Assembly: GCF_002220095.1 (NCBI RefSeq) | Contig: NZ_CP022372.1 | Coordinates: forward strand, 3,754,501 to 3,818,500 | DNA from: Bosea sp. AS-1 | GTDB taxonomy: Bacteria; Pseudomonadota; Alphaproteobacteria; Rhizobiales; Beijerinckiaceae | Length of the DNA: 64,000 bases | Reading direction: 5' to 3' | In this document: positions 9,217 through 17,409 of the stretch, piece after piece | Position numbering within the stretch: the first letter of the stretch is position 1 | Layout: each line of letters starts with the position of its first letter | Translations under genes and position numbers: made by a program | Notes under the pieces: model-generated | Told to the model about the DNA's origin: nothing | Seen by the model: the letters and a program-made list of their open reading frames with translations, nothing else | The model's database searches: none

Positions 9217-9279
9217 CCCAACGCCTCCCCTATCGAAGCTTGCGAAATTCTGCCGTCATACGGCGGCTCGACAGCCTTG

Positions 9280-9303
9280 TATAATATGTCTTATATAAGA
9301 CAT
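9280..9303. promoter_or_regulatory. perfect 18-bp palindromic operator next to a TATAAT box
   Basis: Positions 9286-9303 read ATGTCTTATATAAGACAT, a perfect 18-bp inverted repeat, immediately preceded by the perfect -10-like hexamer TATAAT at 9280-9285. It lies in the 105-bp divergent region between suyA (minus) and the GntR-type regulator (plus). GntR/HutC-type repressors typically bind AT-rich palindromes with GT(n)AC half-sites, which fits the GTC/GAC arms. Binding here would cover the promoter core of the regulator and probably the start region of the divergent operon, giving autoregulation plus substrate-induced derepression. No good -35 box is evident for the plus strand. Confidence 0.62.
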
Positions 9304-9321
9304 AAGAGAGAGACAAGCCCC

Positions 9322-10059
9322 TTGATCAGCGCAGATCCGCACGCTTCGCAACCCATCGGCTTCCGGCCGCTCTATCTACAGGTCAAGGCGACGCTGCTGC
9401 GCCGTCTGGTCGATGGAGTCTGGCTGCCGGGGACGGCGTTGCCGAGCGAGGGGCAACTCGCCGCCGAGATCGGCGTCAGCCAGGGAACGGTACGCAAGGC
9501 CCTGGACGAGCTCGCGGCCGAGAACATCGTGGTGCGCCGTCAGGGTCGTGGCACCTTCGTCGCAGAGCATGACGAGCGGCGCATCCTGTTCCAGTTCTTC
9601 AAGCTGGTGCCTGACGACGGCGAGCGCCGCTTTCCGGAAAGCGCGGTGCTCGATGTCGCTATTGGCGAGGCGGACGAGGCTGAATGCACCGCCCTCGGCA
9701 TCGACCGGACGGTGCGCGTGGTCCGCATCCGCCGCCTGCGTTCCTTCCAGGCGAAGCCGCTGGTTCTGGAGACCTTGAGCCTCCCGCAGCATCTCTTCCC
9801 CGGGCTGGAAACCGCGCCGGTTCCGAACAATCTCTACAGCCTCTATGCGCGCCGCTACGGAGTCACGATCGCACATGCGCGCGAAAAGCTGAAAGCGGTC
9901 GCCCTGTTGCCGGACGATGCCACGCTGCTTGGCGTCGCCCCCGGCTCTCCCGCGCTCAAGATCAACCGCGTCGCCCTGTCGCTCGACGGCTCGCCCGTCG
10001 AGCTTCGCGTCAGCCTGTGTCTGACGGAGGAGGTTCACTACCTGTCCGATCTGCGTTGA
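9322..10059 (+). CDS. GntR-family transcriptional regulator (HutC/UTRA subfamily)
   Basis: This 245-residue regulator has an N-terminal GntR winged helix at about residues 15-80 (PLYLQVKATLLRRL, GTALPSEGQLAAEIGVSQGTVRKAL, VVRRQGRGTFV) and a C-terminal UTRA ligand-binding domain at about 100-240 (VVRIRRLRSFQAKPLVLETL, REKLKAVALLPDDATLLGV). I chose TTG 9322 because it lies just after the palindromic operator and an AG-rich stretch (AGAGAGAGA). The ATG at 9286 is part of the operator itself, and the long upstream extension of the frame is antisense to the lyase genes. Its divergent placement from suyAB-slcC-comC suggests it is their repressor; sulfolactate as effector is inference. Confidence 0.85.
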   Translation: MISADPHASQPIGFRPLYLQVKATLLRRLVDGVWLPGTALPSEGQLAAEIGVSQGTVRKALDELAAENIVVRRQGRGTFVAEHDERRILFQFFKLVPDDGERRFPESAVLDVAIGEADEAECTALGIDRTVRVVRIRRLRSFQAKPLVLETLSLPQHLFPGLETAPVPNNLYSLYARRYGVTIAHAREKLKAVALLPDDATLLGVAPGSPALKINRVALSLDGSPVELRVSLCLTEEVHYLSDLR

Positions 10060-10132
10060 GCACTGCGCCGGCCGGCCGCCATCAGTTTCATCGAAGCCGC
10101 CGCAGAGCGGTCATCACAACCCGAGGGAACGC

Positions 10133-11122
10133 ATGATGCTGAAGACGACGAGACGCATTGTCATCGCAGGTGTTTTGGCCATGGGGCTGGGATCGCCAGC
10201 CATGGCCCAGGGCTTTCCGACCAAGCCGCTGATCATGATCGTGCCCTTCGCGGCCGGCGGCCCGAGCGATCTGATCGCCCGCCTGCTCGCCGAGAACATG
10301 GGTCGAACGCTCGGCCAGCAGATCGTGATCGAGAACGTCGCGGGCGCCGGCGGCACCGCGGGCGCCAAGCGGCTGCTCAACGCCGAGGCGGACGGTTACA
10401 CGCTCCTCATTCACCATCTTGCCCTGGCCGCGGCGCCAGCGCTTTACGACAATCTCGGCTATGACACGAAGACGGCGTTCGCGCCGATCGGCCTCGTCAA
10501 TACCGGTCCGATGGTGGTGACCGGCAAGAGTGCCCTCTCGGCAGCGGACGGCAAGGCGTTCTTCGCGTTTGCCAAAACCCAATCCGACAAGATGACGGTC
10601 GCTCACGCCGGCGTCGGCTCGAATTCGCATCTCTGCGCCGTGCTGATGTCGCAGGCGCTGGGCGTCAAGTTCACGCAAGTCGCCTATCGCGGAACCGGAC
10701 CCGCGATGAACGATCTCGTCAGCGGACAGGTCGACGTTCTGTGCGACCAGTCGACCACCGCCGTGCCGCAGATCGAGGGCGGCAAGATCAAGGCTTTCGC
10801 CGTCACCTCGCCGGACCGCCTCGATGTCCTCAAGGACACGCCGACCGCGCGCGAGATCGGCGTTTCTCTCGACATGACGATCTGGCACGGGCTCTACGCC
10901 CCCAAGGGCACTCCGGCGGCCGTGCTCGACAAGCTCAACGATGCGCTGAAGACGGCGTTGCGCGACAAGACGATCGGCGAGCGCTTCAAGGCTGTCGGCA
11001 CCAGCACCTTCCCGGAAGCCGACTGGACCCGGGAGGCGCATCAGAAGCGTTTGCTGGCCGAGATCGACAAATGGGCCGTAGCCATGAAGGCGGCCGGCCA
11101 GGCTCCGCAAGCGGCGAAATAA
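10133..11122 (+). CDS. TctC/Bug-type periplasmic substrate-binding protein
   Basis: This 329-residue binding protein of the tripartite tricarboxylate transporter (Bug) family starts with an Arg-containing, hydrophobic signal peptide ending PAMAQ. The ligand loop signature IMIVPFAAGGPSDLIARLL follows, then VIENVAGAGGTAGAKRLLNAEADGYTLL and VAYRGTGPAMNDLVSGQVD, the classic second signature. ATG 10133 (or 10136) is preceded by GAGGGA. No TctA or TctB membrane subunits are present in the window, so it is an orphan that must borrow a permease or act as a sensor. Its position after the GntR gene suggests the ligand is a small organic acid, possibly sulfolactate, but this is unproven. Confidence 0.88.
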   Translation: MMLKTTRRIVIAGVLAMGLGSPAMAQGFPTKPLIMIVPFAAGGPSDLIARLLAENMGRTLGQQIVIENVAGAGGTAGAKRLLNAEADGYTLLIHHLALAAAPALYDNLGYDTKTAFAPIGLVNTGPMVVTGKSALSAADGKAFFAFAKTQSDKMTVAHAGVGSNSHLCAVLMSQALGVKFTQVAYRGTGPAMNDLVSGQVDVLCDQSTTAVPQIEGGKIKAFAVTSPDRLDVLKDTPTAREIGVSLDMTIWHGLYAPKGTPAAVLDKLNDALKTALRDKTIGERFKAVGTSTFPEADWTREAHQKRLLAEIDKWAVAMKAAGQAPQAAK

Positions 11123-11124
11123 GC

Positions 11125-11141
11125 CCGCCGCTAATCGGCGG
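11125..11141 (+). terminator. hairpin just after the TctC gene
   Basis: A perfect 6-bp GC stem (CCGCCG, loop CTAAT, CGGCGG) starts 2 bp after the stop codon and is followed by a pyrimidine-rich but not pure T stretch (TTCCGTCTCTTTCC). It is a plausible weak intrinsic terminator separating the binding-protein gene from the gene set starting at 11301. The rest of this 178-bp gap shows nothing recognisable. Confidence 0.45.
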
Positions 11142-11300
11142 TTCCGTCTCTTTCCGCTTCGCAACCCGGGACGGGGACCAACCCCGTCTCGTCCGGATAT
11201 GGTGGGCACGACCTTCGGGTCTCCCTGAAATGCGTGTTGCACCACGCTCTGCAAGCGCTATCATCATCGCCACATCGAGGAATTCGGGGGTGCAACGCCG

Positions 11301-12356
11301 TTGAAAACCATCCGCGGCCCGGGTCTGTTCATCGCTCAGTATCTCGGAAAATCTCCGCTCTATTCCGATATTGACGGCGTTTCCGGCTTCGCGGCACAGA
11401 ACGGCTTCAAGGCCCTGCAGGTGCCCGTCCACGACAAGGCGATCATCGACACCGATCGACTCGAAGATAGCGGTTACATCGATAGCTGGCATAGCACCAT
11501 CAAGCGTCACGAGCTGGTGGTGAGCGAGATCGCCGCTCATCGTGCAGGCCAGCTTCTGGCGGTCCATCCAGCTTATGACCAGATCATGGATGCGTTCGCG
11601 CCTGCTCCGCTTCGCGGCGACCCGGAGACACGCCAGCGCTACGCCGATCAGGAACTGCGGCGCGCGATCACGCTCGCCGCACGGATCGGCGCCGGCAAGC
11701 TCGCGACCTTCTCCGGCGGGTTGCTCTGGCCGTTCTTCTACCCCTACCCACCGCCTCCGCCCGGCCTGATCGAACGCGGGTTCGCGGCGCTCGCAGCGCG
11801 TTGGCGCCCCTTGCTCGATCATGCCGACAAGCTTGGCGTCGACATCTGCTTCGAGCTACACCCCGGACAGGATCTGCATGACGGGGCGAGCTTCGCTGCC
11901 TTCCTCGCACGGGTCGACGACCATCCTCGCGCAAAACTCCTCTACGACCCCAGCCACCTGCGGCTGCAGCATCTCGACTACCTTGGCTTCATCGACCGCT
12001 GGTACGCGCGGATCGGGGCCTTCCACGTCAAGGACGCCGAGTTCCGCCCGAGCCCGGACCGCGGCGTCTATGGCGGCTACGGCGACTGGATCGACCGGCC
12101 CGGACGTTTCCGCAGCCCGGGCGACGGAGACATCGACTTCGCCGGAATATTCAGCAGCCTGACCCGCTACGGCTATGACGGCTGGGCGGTGCTCGAATGG
12201 GAGTGCTGCCTGAAGAACGCCTTCGATGGCGCACGCGAAGGCTCGCGTTTCATCGCCGATCACATCATCCGCACCACGGAGCGCGGTTTCGACGACGGCA
12301 TGCGCCGTTCCGCGCCATCGGGCGAACTCGACCGCATGCTGGGGCTGAGATCATGA
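11301..12356 (+). CDS. sugar phosphate isomerase/epimerase-like TIM-barrel protein
   Basis: This 351-residue protein belongs to the xylose isomerase-like/AP endonuclease 2 TIM-barrel superfamily. Metal-site features include Glu in DICFELHPGQDLHDG, Asp-His in LLYDPSHLRLQH, His in IGAFHVKDAEF and Glu in AVLEWECCLKN. The start is TTG 11301 (reading MKTIRGPGLFIAQYLG), which matches the usual N-terminus of this family; the next ATG would remove the first strands. Its stop overlaps the start of the following Gfo/Idh/MocA gene (ATGA), so the two probably act on the same sugar, as is common for inositol- and glucoside-type catabolic pairs. The substrate is unknown. Confidence 0.85.
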   Translation: MKTIRGPGLFIAQYLGKSPLYSDIDGVSGFAAQNGFKALQVPVHDKAIIDTDRLEDSGYIDSWHSTIKRHELVVSEIAAHRAGQLLAVHPAYDQIMDAFAPAPLRGDPETRQRYADQELRRAITLAARIGAGKLATFSGGLLWPFFYPYPPPPPGLIERGFAALAARWRPLLDHADKLGVDICFELHPGQDLHDGASFAAFLARVDDHPRAKLLYDPSHLRLQHLDYLGFIDRWYARIGAFHVKDAEFRPSPDRGVYGGYGDWIDRPGRFRSPGDGDIDFAGIFSSLTRYGYDGWAVLEWECCLKNAFDGAREGSRFIADHIIRTTERGFDDGMRRSAPSGELDRMLGLRS

Positions 12357-13543
12357 GTGAAGCCAACCCCGTTCTGGCCGCCCTGGGACGACCGATCCGT
12401 CTCGGCATCCTCGGCGGCGCGCCGCCCTCGATGATCGGGCCGGCACACCGCATGGCTGCGGCACTCGACGGCCGCTTCACCCTCGTCGCCGGCATGATGT
12501 CGTCCAGGCCCGAGCGCTCGCGCCGCGAGGGGCGCGCCATCGGCCTCGCCGAGGAACGCTGCTACGGCACACTCGACGAAATGCTGTCACAAGAGAAGGA
12601 GCGCGCGGACGGCATCGAGGCCCTCGCGATCATCACACCCAACGACAGCCACACCGGCTTCTGCAAGGCGGCCTTTGCGGCCGGCCTCGACGTCATGGTC
12701 GAGAAGCCGCTGTGCAATGACCTCGCGGAGGCGCGAGAACTTGCCGCGCTGGCGCGCGAAAGCGGCGTCGCGGTCGCGCTGACCCATACTTATTCCGGCT
12801 ATCCGATGCTGCGCGAGATGCGGGCGCGTATCCTGGCTGGCGAGATCGGAGCCGTGCGGCTCGTGCAGGTCGACTACCTCGCCGGGGGTAATGCCACGCT
12901 GGTCGAGGCGACGCCCGATGGCGCTGCACGCTGGCGCCTCAATCCAACGATCAGCGGCCCCTCGCTCGTCCTCGGCGATATCGGCACCCATGCCCACCAT
13001 CTCGTCGGCTTCGTGACCGGCGAGCCGATGGCGAGCGTCTCGGCCGAGGTCGGGACGCTGGTTCCCGGCCGCAAGGTTCATGACATTGCGCAGATCCGCT
13101 TCAGGCTCACCGGTGGGGCTCGCGGCCGTATCGATGTGAGCAATGCCGCCGCCGGGATGTCCAACGCCTTCACCATCCGCGTCTTCGGCGAGACCGGCCA
13201 TCTCGCCTGGAACCACGGCGCTCCGAACGAGCTGCAGCAAGGCAAGCTCAACGGCGACATCGTTCTGATCGGCGCCGGCCGTCCCGATCTCTCTGTTGCG
13301 GCGCGAGACGCGACGAGACTGTCGCGTCCGGGCCACCCGGAGGGCATGATCGAGGCGATCGCCAATCTCTACAGCGGTTTCGCGGATCTCATCCTGGCGC
13401 GGCGCGGCCTTGCTCCCGCAACCGAGATGGCGCGCCTGACGCCTTCCATCGAGGACGGCGTCGCCGGGCTCGCCTTCGTCATGGCGTGCCTCGACAGCTC
13501 CGCTGCCGGCGGGGTCTCCACTCCCCTCTCTTCCAGCCTCTAG
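12353..13543 (+). CDS. Gfo/Idh/MocA-family oxidoreductase
   Basis: This 396-residue NAD(P)-dependent oxidoreductase has an N-terminal Rossmann domain (LGILGGAPPSMIGPAHRMAA), the VMVEKPLCNDLAEA motif with the catalytic-type Lys of the EKP signature, and a C-terminal alpha/beta domain with GDIGTHAHHLVGFVTG carrying the conserved Asp/His. I start it at ATG 12353, overlapping the TIM-barrel gene stop by 4 bp, rather than at an earlier in-frame codon inside that gene. The IGTHAHHL block resembles inositol/glucoside dehydrogenase relatives. It probably oxidises a carbohydrate ring hydroxyl, with the neighbouring isomerase acting before or after. The exact reaction cannot be assigned. Confidence 0.87.
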   Translation: MSEANPVLAALGRPIRLGILGGAPPSMIGPAHRMAAALDGRFTLVAGMMSSRPERSRREGRAIGLAEERCYGTLDEMLSQEKERADGIEALAIITPNDSHTGFCKAAFAAGLDVMVEKPLCNDLAEARELAALARESGVAVALTHTYSGYPMLREMRARILAGEIGAVRLVQVDYLAGGNATLVEATPDGAARWRLNPTISGPSLVLGDIGTHAHHLVGFVTGEPMASVSAEVGTLVPGRKVHDIAQIRFRLTGGARGRIDVSNAAAGMSNAFTIRVFGETGHLAWNHGAPNELQQGKLNGDIVLIGAGRPDLSVAARDATRLSRPGHPEGMIEAIANLYSGFADLILARRGLAPATEMARLTPSIEDGVAGLAFVMACLDSSAAGGVSTPLSSSL

Positions 13544-13554
13544 CAGAGACCGCC

Positions 13555-14226
13555 ATGGCAACGATCGTGATCACCGGCTGCGACACGGGCCTCGGCGTCG
13601 AATTCGCCAGGCAATACGCCGCCGAGGGGAACAAGGTCTATGCGACCTGCCTCGACCCCGGGACCGCGCTGGAAACCCGCGCCATCCCCGGCGATGTCGA
13701 GGTTCTTAAGCTCGACATGACCGATCATGCCGACATTGCCGCGCTCAGCGCAACGCTGGCCGGGCGACCTGTCGACATCCTCCTGAACAATGCCGGCATC
13801 GGTCGGCCGCACCCGCCCTTCGGCGAGACCGACTATGCCAATTGGCGGCGCATTCTCGAAACCAACCTGATCGGCCCCATGAAGCTCGCGGAAACGCTGG
13901 TCGAGAATGTCGCTGCGAGCGAGTTGAAGATCATGGCCTTCGTCTCCAGCCGGATGGGGTCGATCGCGCTGAACCAGAGCGGCGGCTCCTACGCCTACCG
14001 ATCCAGCAAGGCGGGGCTCAACATGGTGGTGAAGGGCCTCGCGGTCGACCTGGCGCCCCGCCACATCAGCGTCATCGCGCTGCATCCGGGCTGGGCGGCG
14101 ACGGAGCCAGGGGGCCGCGTGCCGGTCGCGGAGAGCGTCGCCGGCATGCGCGGCGTGCTCCATCGCGCCGGGCGGCATCACACCGGCATCTTCCAGACCT
14201 ATCACGATCAGCCTCTGCCCTGGTGA
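13555..14226 (+). CDS. SDR family oxidoreductase, short
   Basis: This 223-residue short-chain dehydrogenase has TGCDTGLG as the cofactor loop at about residues 7-14, LLNNAGIG near 78, Ser in FVSSRMGS and the YRSSK catalytic pair, then LHPGWAATE. It is shorter than the family norm of about 250 and ends soon after the cofactor-side helices, resembling the C-factor/CsgA-like SDR branch. ATG 13555 follows the previous stop by 11 bp. It is followed within 5 bp by an SMP-30 lactonase gene, so a dehydrogenase-lactonase pair acting on an aldose is plausible. Confidence 0.85.
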   Translation: MATIVITGCDTGLGVEFARQYAAEGNKVYATCLDPGTALETRAIPGDVEVLKLDMTDHADIAALSATLAGRPVDILLNNAGIGRPHPPFGETDYANWRRILETNLIGPMKLAETLVENVAASELKIMAFVSSRMGSIALNQSGGSYAYRSSKAGLNMVVKGLAVDLAPRHISVIALHPGWAATEPGGRVPVAESVAGMRGVLHRAGRHHTGIFQTYHDQPLPW

Positions 14227-14231
14227 CGACG

Positions 14232-15107
14232 ATGAAGACCGAGATCGAGACTGTTCTGCCCGGCCCTTTCGCCCTGGGAGAAGGACCGTGCTGGCATGGC
14301 GGCGAAGGCGCTCTCTACTTCGTCGACGCGCTGGCACCGGCGATTCATCGCTGGTCTCCGGCTGGTGGGCTCGATACCTGGCCGATGCCCGAGATCGTCG
14401 GCTCCTTCGCGATCCGGCGCGGCGGCGGGCTGATCGCCTCGCTGCAGACCGGGTTTGCGACCGTCGACCTGACGAACGGGGGCGTGCAATCCCTCGTCGA
14501 TCCGGAACCGGAAAAGCCGGCCAATGTCCTCAACGATGGCAAATGCGACCGGAAAGGCCGCTTCTGGTGCGGCTCGCGCGACGGCGCCCTGAAGGATCCC
14601 AGCGGCGCGCTCTACAGGCTCGATCCCGACTTCAGCGTACAGCGCATGGACCAGGGTTTCATCGTCTCGAACGGCATCGCCTTTTCGCCGGACGACCGCA
14701 CGATGTATTTCGCGGATTCACGGGCTGAAACCGTCTTCGCCTATGATTTCGATATCGACACGGGCACGATTTCCAATCGCCGCGTCTTCTTCTCGACCCG
14801 CGACATCGAGGGCCGTTGCGACGGTGCGACCGTCGACGCGGAAGGCTTCTACTGGTGCGCGCTGGTGCATGGCGGCAAGATCGCCCGAGTCGATCCGAAG
14901 GGTCGCTTCGACCGGCTCATCGACATGCCGGTCAAGCACCCGACCATGTGCACCTTCGGCGGCGACGGGCTCGACGTGCTCTATGTCACGAGCGCCGCCT
15001 CGATGCTGAGCGAGGCCGAGCGCGCGAACAATCCCCAGGCGGGAAACCTATTCGCGATCCACGGCCTCGGCGTGAAGGGGCTGCCGGAACCGCTCTTCGC
15101 CGGTTGA
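14232..15107 (+). CDS. SMP-30/gluconolactonase/LRE family lactonase
   Basis: This 291-residue six-bladed propeller is of the SMP-30/gluconolactonase family with complete metal ligands: Glu in LGEGPCW, Asn in VSNGIAFSPD, Asp in RCDGATVD, and the substrate-site LNDGKCDRKGRFW. It should be an active sugar lactone hydrolase, unlike the paralogue at 3605-4570. ATG 14232 is taken as start; an in-frame GTG at 14223 overlapping the upstream stop is possible. It closes the plus-strand set that begins at 11301 and is followed by a convergent gene after 26 bp. Confidence 0.88.
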   Translation: MKTEIETVLPGPFALGEGPCWHGGEGALYFVDALAPAIHRWSPAGGLDTWPMPEIVGSFAIRRGGGLIASLQTGFATVDLTNGGVQSLVDPEPEKPANVLNDGKCDRKGRFWCGSRDGALKDPSGALYRLDPDFSVQRMDQGFIVSNGIAFSPDDRTMYFADSRAETVFAYDFDIDTGTISNRRVFFSTRDIEGRCDGATVDAEGFYWCALVHGGKIARVDPKGRFDRLIDMPVKHPTMCTFGGDGLDVLYVTSAASMLSEAERANNPQAGNLFAIHGLGVKGLPEPLFAG

Positions 15108-15133
15108 TGGAGTTGCGAGGGGCCAGGCTGTCG

Positions 15134-16180
15134 CTAATTCCGGCCCGATGAGCGTGGCTCCGCCCCTTCCCGCCCCGGCTTGCTGCGCATCTGCATCATC
15201 GTCTGAAGATTCGCACGCTGCAGCCGCACCGGCGGCAGGCCGCGCAGGATCAGGGCGAGATCATCGAGGATACGTTCGCCCATGTCGTGGAAAGCGGCCG
15301 GGATGCCGCCGGCTCGATGCGAGGATAGCAGCATCGACGAGCGCCGGACGGGGTCGTCGGCAGGAACAGGCTCCTCGGGAAAGACGTCGGTCGCGACCCG
15401 AAGTCGCCCGGCCTCGGCGAGCAGCGCGGGAAAGTCGACAATGGCGGCGCGACTCGCCAGCACCAGAATGGCGCCGTCGCGCATCCGCGCCAGCGCTCCC
15501 GCATCGATGAAGCCGGGATTATCCTTCGTCGCCCCCGCAAGGAGAAAGACGGCATCGCTGGCGCCGAGCAATTCATCGAGCCCACAAGCCCGGCATCCCT
15601 CCTCCGCGATCGCGGAAGCAGGCAACCAGGGATCATGGACCAGAATGTCCGACCGAAAGCCCTCGAGCAGGCGGCGCAGCGCCCGGCCGAGATTGCCGAA
15701 GCCGACAAGACCGATCGTCACTCGCGACAGGAGGACCGAGCCGGCACAGCCCAAGCGGCCATAGGCCTCCCGGCCTTCGCGCATCGCACGGTCGCCTGCG
15801 GTGATGCCGCGGGCCAGATCGAGCGCCAGGCCCAGCGCCATCTCGGCGACCGGCACGGCGAAGACCGGCGCGACGGAGAGGATTTCGATGCCGCGCGCGG
15901 AGCAGGCGGTGGCATCGACATTGGGCAGGAAATTGCCCTCGACATTGATGACCGCCTTCAGATGGGGCGCCTGCGCGATCCGCTCGGCCGGCAGGTCGGT
16001 CTGCCCCAGCACGGCGCTGACGCGCGGCAGCGCCGCATCGACCAGCGCAGCCGGCAATCGCCCGTCGATATGCTCCGTCACGATCTCGGCCATCGCCTGC
16101 AGCCGGCGCATCTGCTCCGGATCGAAGATCGAGCCGGCCCGTCGCGGATGCGGATCCAGCAGAACGATGGGGCGCGTCAT
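15134..16180 (-). CDS. 2-hydroxyacid dehydrogenase (D-isomer superfamily)
   Basis: This 348-residue NAD-dependent dehydrogenase has the nucleotide motif GLVGFGNLGRALRRLL near residue 157 and keeps the catalytic Arg (LASRAAIVD), Glu (DVFPEEP) and His (LSSHRAGG). The VINVEGNFLPNVD segment resembles the phosphoglycerate dehydrogenase-like branch. It is the last gene of a minus-strand set beginning with the ABC sugar-binding protein at 19614 and starts 2 bp after the preceding stop, so it is probably cotranscribed with a sugar importer. It may reduce or oxidise a sugar-derived 2-keto or 2-hydroxy acid. The C-terminal 25 residues are Arg-rich and low complexity. Confidence 0.85.
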   Translation of the reverse strand: MTRPIVLLDPHPRRAGSIFDPEQMRRLQAMAEIVTEHIDGRLPAALVDAALPRVSAVLGQTDLPAERIAQAPHLKAVINVEGNFLPNVDATACSARGIEILSVAPVFAVPVAEMALGLALDLARGITAGDRAMREGREAYGRLGCAGSVLLSRVTIGLVGFGNLGRALRRLLEGFRSDILVHDPWLPASAIAEEGCRACGLDELLGASDAVFLLAGATKDNPGFIDAGALARMRDGAILVLASRAAIVDFPALLAEAGRLRVATDVFPEEPVPADDPVRRSSMLLSSHRAGGIPAAFHDMGERILDDLALILRGLPPVRLQRANLQTMMQMRSKPGREGAEPRSSGRN

Positions 16181-16182
16181 GG

Positions 16183-16590
16183 TCAGGCACTGCCTGAGAG
16201 GACGAGCGGGGCGGAGAGCGTCGTATTCTGCGAGCGGAAATAGAGCCGGATCGGCACGCGCTGGGAGGTGCCGATCCCCGGCTTCACCGCGCTGACCTGG
16301 ATGTTGTGCGACGGGTTGCCGGTGATGCGGAAGGTGCCGTCGCTGCCGGTTTTGACGGTGCGGTTCTCGGCGAAGGTGGTGAAGCTGAAGACCCAGAGCG
16401 TGACCTCGGCCCCTTCGACCGGCTTGCCTTGGGCATCGATCACCTGTCCGAGCACGAGCCCGTCATCATGGGTCGAGGCATAGAGGTCCCAGGCGCCGGC
16501 GATCGCCAGGATGACGGCCGGAACGAGCACGAAGCGGTTGAGCAGCCATTTCCGCCAGCCCCGTGGCCGGCTGCTGGGATAAGCATCCAT
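16183..16590 (-). CDS. small membrane-anchored protein with carboxypeptidase regulatory-like domain
   Basis: The 135-residue protein has a basic cytoplasmic N-terminus, one membrane segment at about residues 19-36 (FVLVPAVILAIAGAWDLY), then a periplasmic beta-sandwich of the CarboxypepD_reg type (LGQVIDAQGKPVEGAEVTLW and TGSDGTFRITGNP are the diagnostic strands and turn). It has no catalytic motif. It lies 3 bp after the ABC permease gene and 2 bp before the hydroxyacid dehydrogenase, so it is embedded in the sugar-import operon. It may help the binding protein dock or bind carbohydrate at the membrane; that role is inferred only from position and fold. Confidence 0.75.
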   Translation of the reverse strand: MDAYPSSRPRGWRKWLLNRFVLVPAVILAIAGAWDLYASTHDDGLVLGQVIDAQGKPVEGAEVTLWVFSFTTFAENRTVKTGSDGTFRITGNPSHNIQVSAVKPGIGTSQRVPIRLYFRSQNTTLSAPLVLSGSA

Positions 16591-16593
16591 CCC

Positions 16594-17409
16594 CTAGCCT
16601 TTCGTCGCGCCGGAGGTGAGCCCCTGGATGAATTCCTTCTGCGCCAGCAGGAACAGGAGGATGCCGGGCGCCAGCACCATGATGCAGAACGCATAGAGCG
16701 CGCCGGTGGTATCCTCCTGGTAGGACAGGAAACGTGCCAGACCGAGCGGCAGCGTCTGCATTTCCGGCGTCCGCGTCATGATCAACGGCCAAAGGAAGTT
16801 GTTCCAAGACCAGATGAAGGAGAGGATCACATTCGTCGCCATGGCGGATTTCGCCAGCGGCAGCATGATCGTCCAGACGATGCGCCATTCCGGCAGGCCG
16901 TCGACTTTCGCCGCATCGATCAGCGAACCCGGGATCGCGTCGAAGCTCGCCTTGAACACGAAGATGCAGATGATCGTCGAGAACTGCGGCAGGGCGAGGC
17001 CGAGATAGGAGTTGAGCAGCCCAAGCTTGCCGGTGATCAGATAGGCCGGAATGATCGTCGCCTGGAACGGAACCATCATGCAGGACAGGAACAGGACGAG
17101 GATGAAGCCCTTGCCCCTGAACTGGCGCGTCAGCGCATAACCCGCCATCGCGTTGAAGACGATGTTGGCCGCTATCGTGATGACCGAGACGATGATGCTG
17201 TTGAGGAAGTAGCGGGCGAAGGGGATCGCGTACCAGACATCGACATAATAGAAGAGGTTCGGATTCCGCGGGATGATGTTGGGCGGATAGGTGAAGATGT
17301 TCTCGCCCGAGACGGATGTCTTCAGCACCCAGTAGAAGGGCACCAGCATCACGAAGCAGACGGCCATCAGGGCCAGATGGATCGGCCAGGTCGGAGAGCG
17401 GCGCATCAT
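16594..17409 (-). CDS. carbohydrate ABC transporter permease, MalG-type
   Basis: This 271-residue inner-membrane permease of the CUT1 family (binding-protein-dependent transport, six membrane segments) starts MMRRSPTWPIH, then LALMAVCFVMLVPFYWVL as the first segment. The cytoplasmic EAA loop reads IDAAKVDGLPEWRIVWTIML (EAA replaced by DAA but otherwise standard, G-x-x-x-x-x-x-x-x-x-P pattern). The start at 17409 overlaps the stop of the MalF-type permease by 4 bp; the longer open frame upstream is antisense overlap. It pairs with 17406-18344. Confidence 0.9.
   Translation of the reverse strand: MMRRSPTWPIHLALMAVCFVMLVPFYWVLKTSVSGENIFTYPPNIIPRNPNLFYYVDVWYAIPFARYFLNSIIVSVITIAANIVFNAMAGYALTRQFRGKGFILVLFLSCMMVPFQATIIPAYLITGKLGLLNSYLGLALPQFSTIICIFVFKASFDAIPGSLIDAAKVDGLPEWRIVWTIMLPLAKSAMATNVILSFIWSWNNFLWPLIMTRTPEMQTLPLGLARFLSYQEDTTGALYAFCIMVLAPGILLFLLAQKEFIQGLTSGATKG

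Noticed and set aside
7489..9321. A 5' extension of the GntR gene upstream to 7489.
   Set aside because: It runs antisense through suyB and suyA, lacks motifs, and would place the operator palindrome inside the coding region.
11466..11479. GATAGCGGTTACAT, a second copy of part of the LacI-type operator.
   Set aside because: It lies inside the TIM-barrel coding sequence, and a 14-base repeat in 64 kb is expected by chance.
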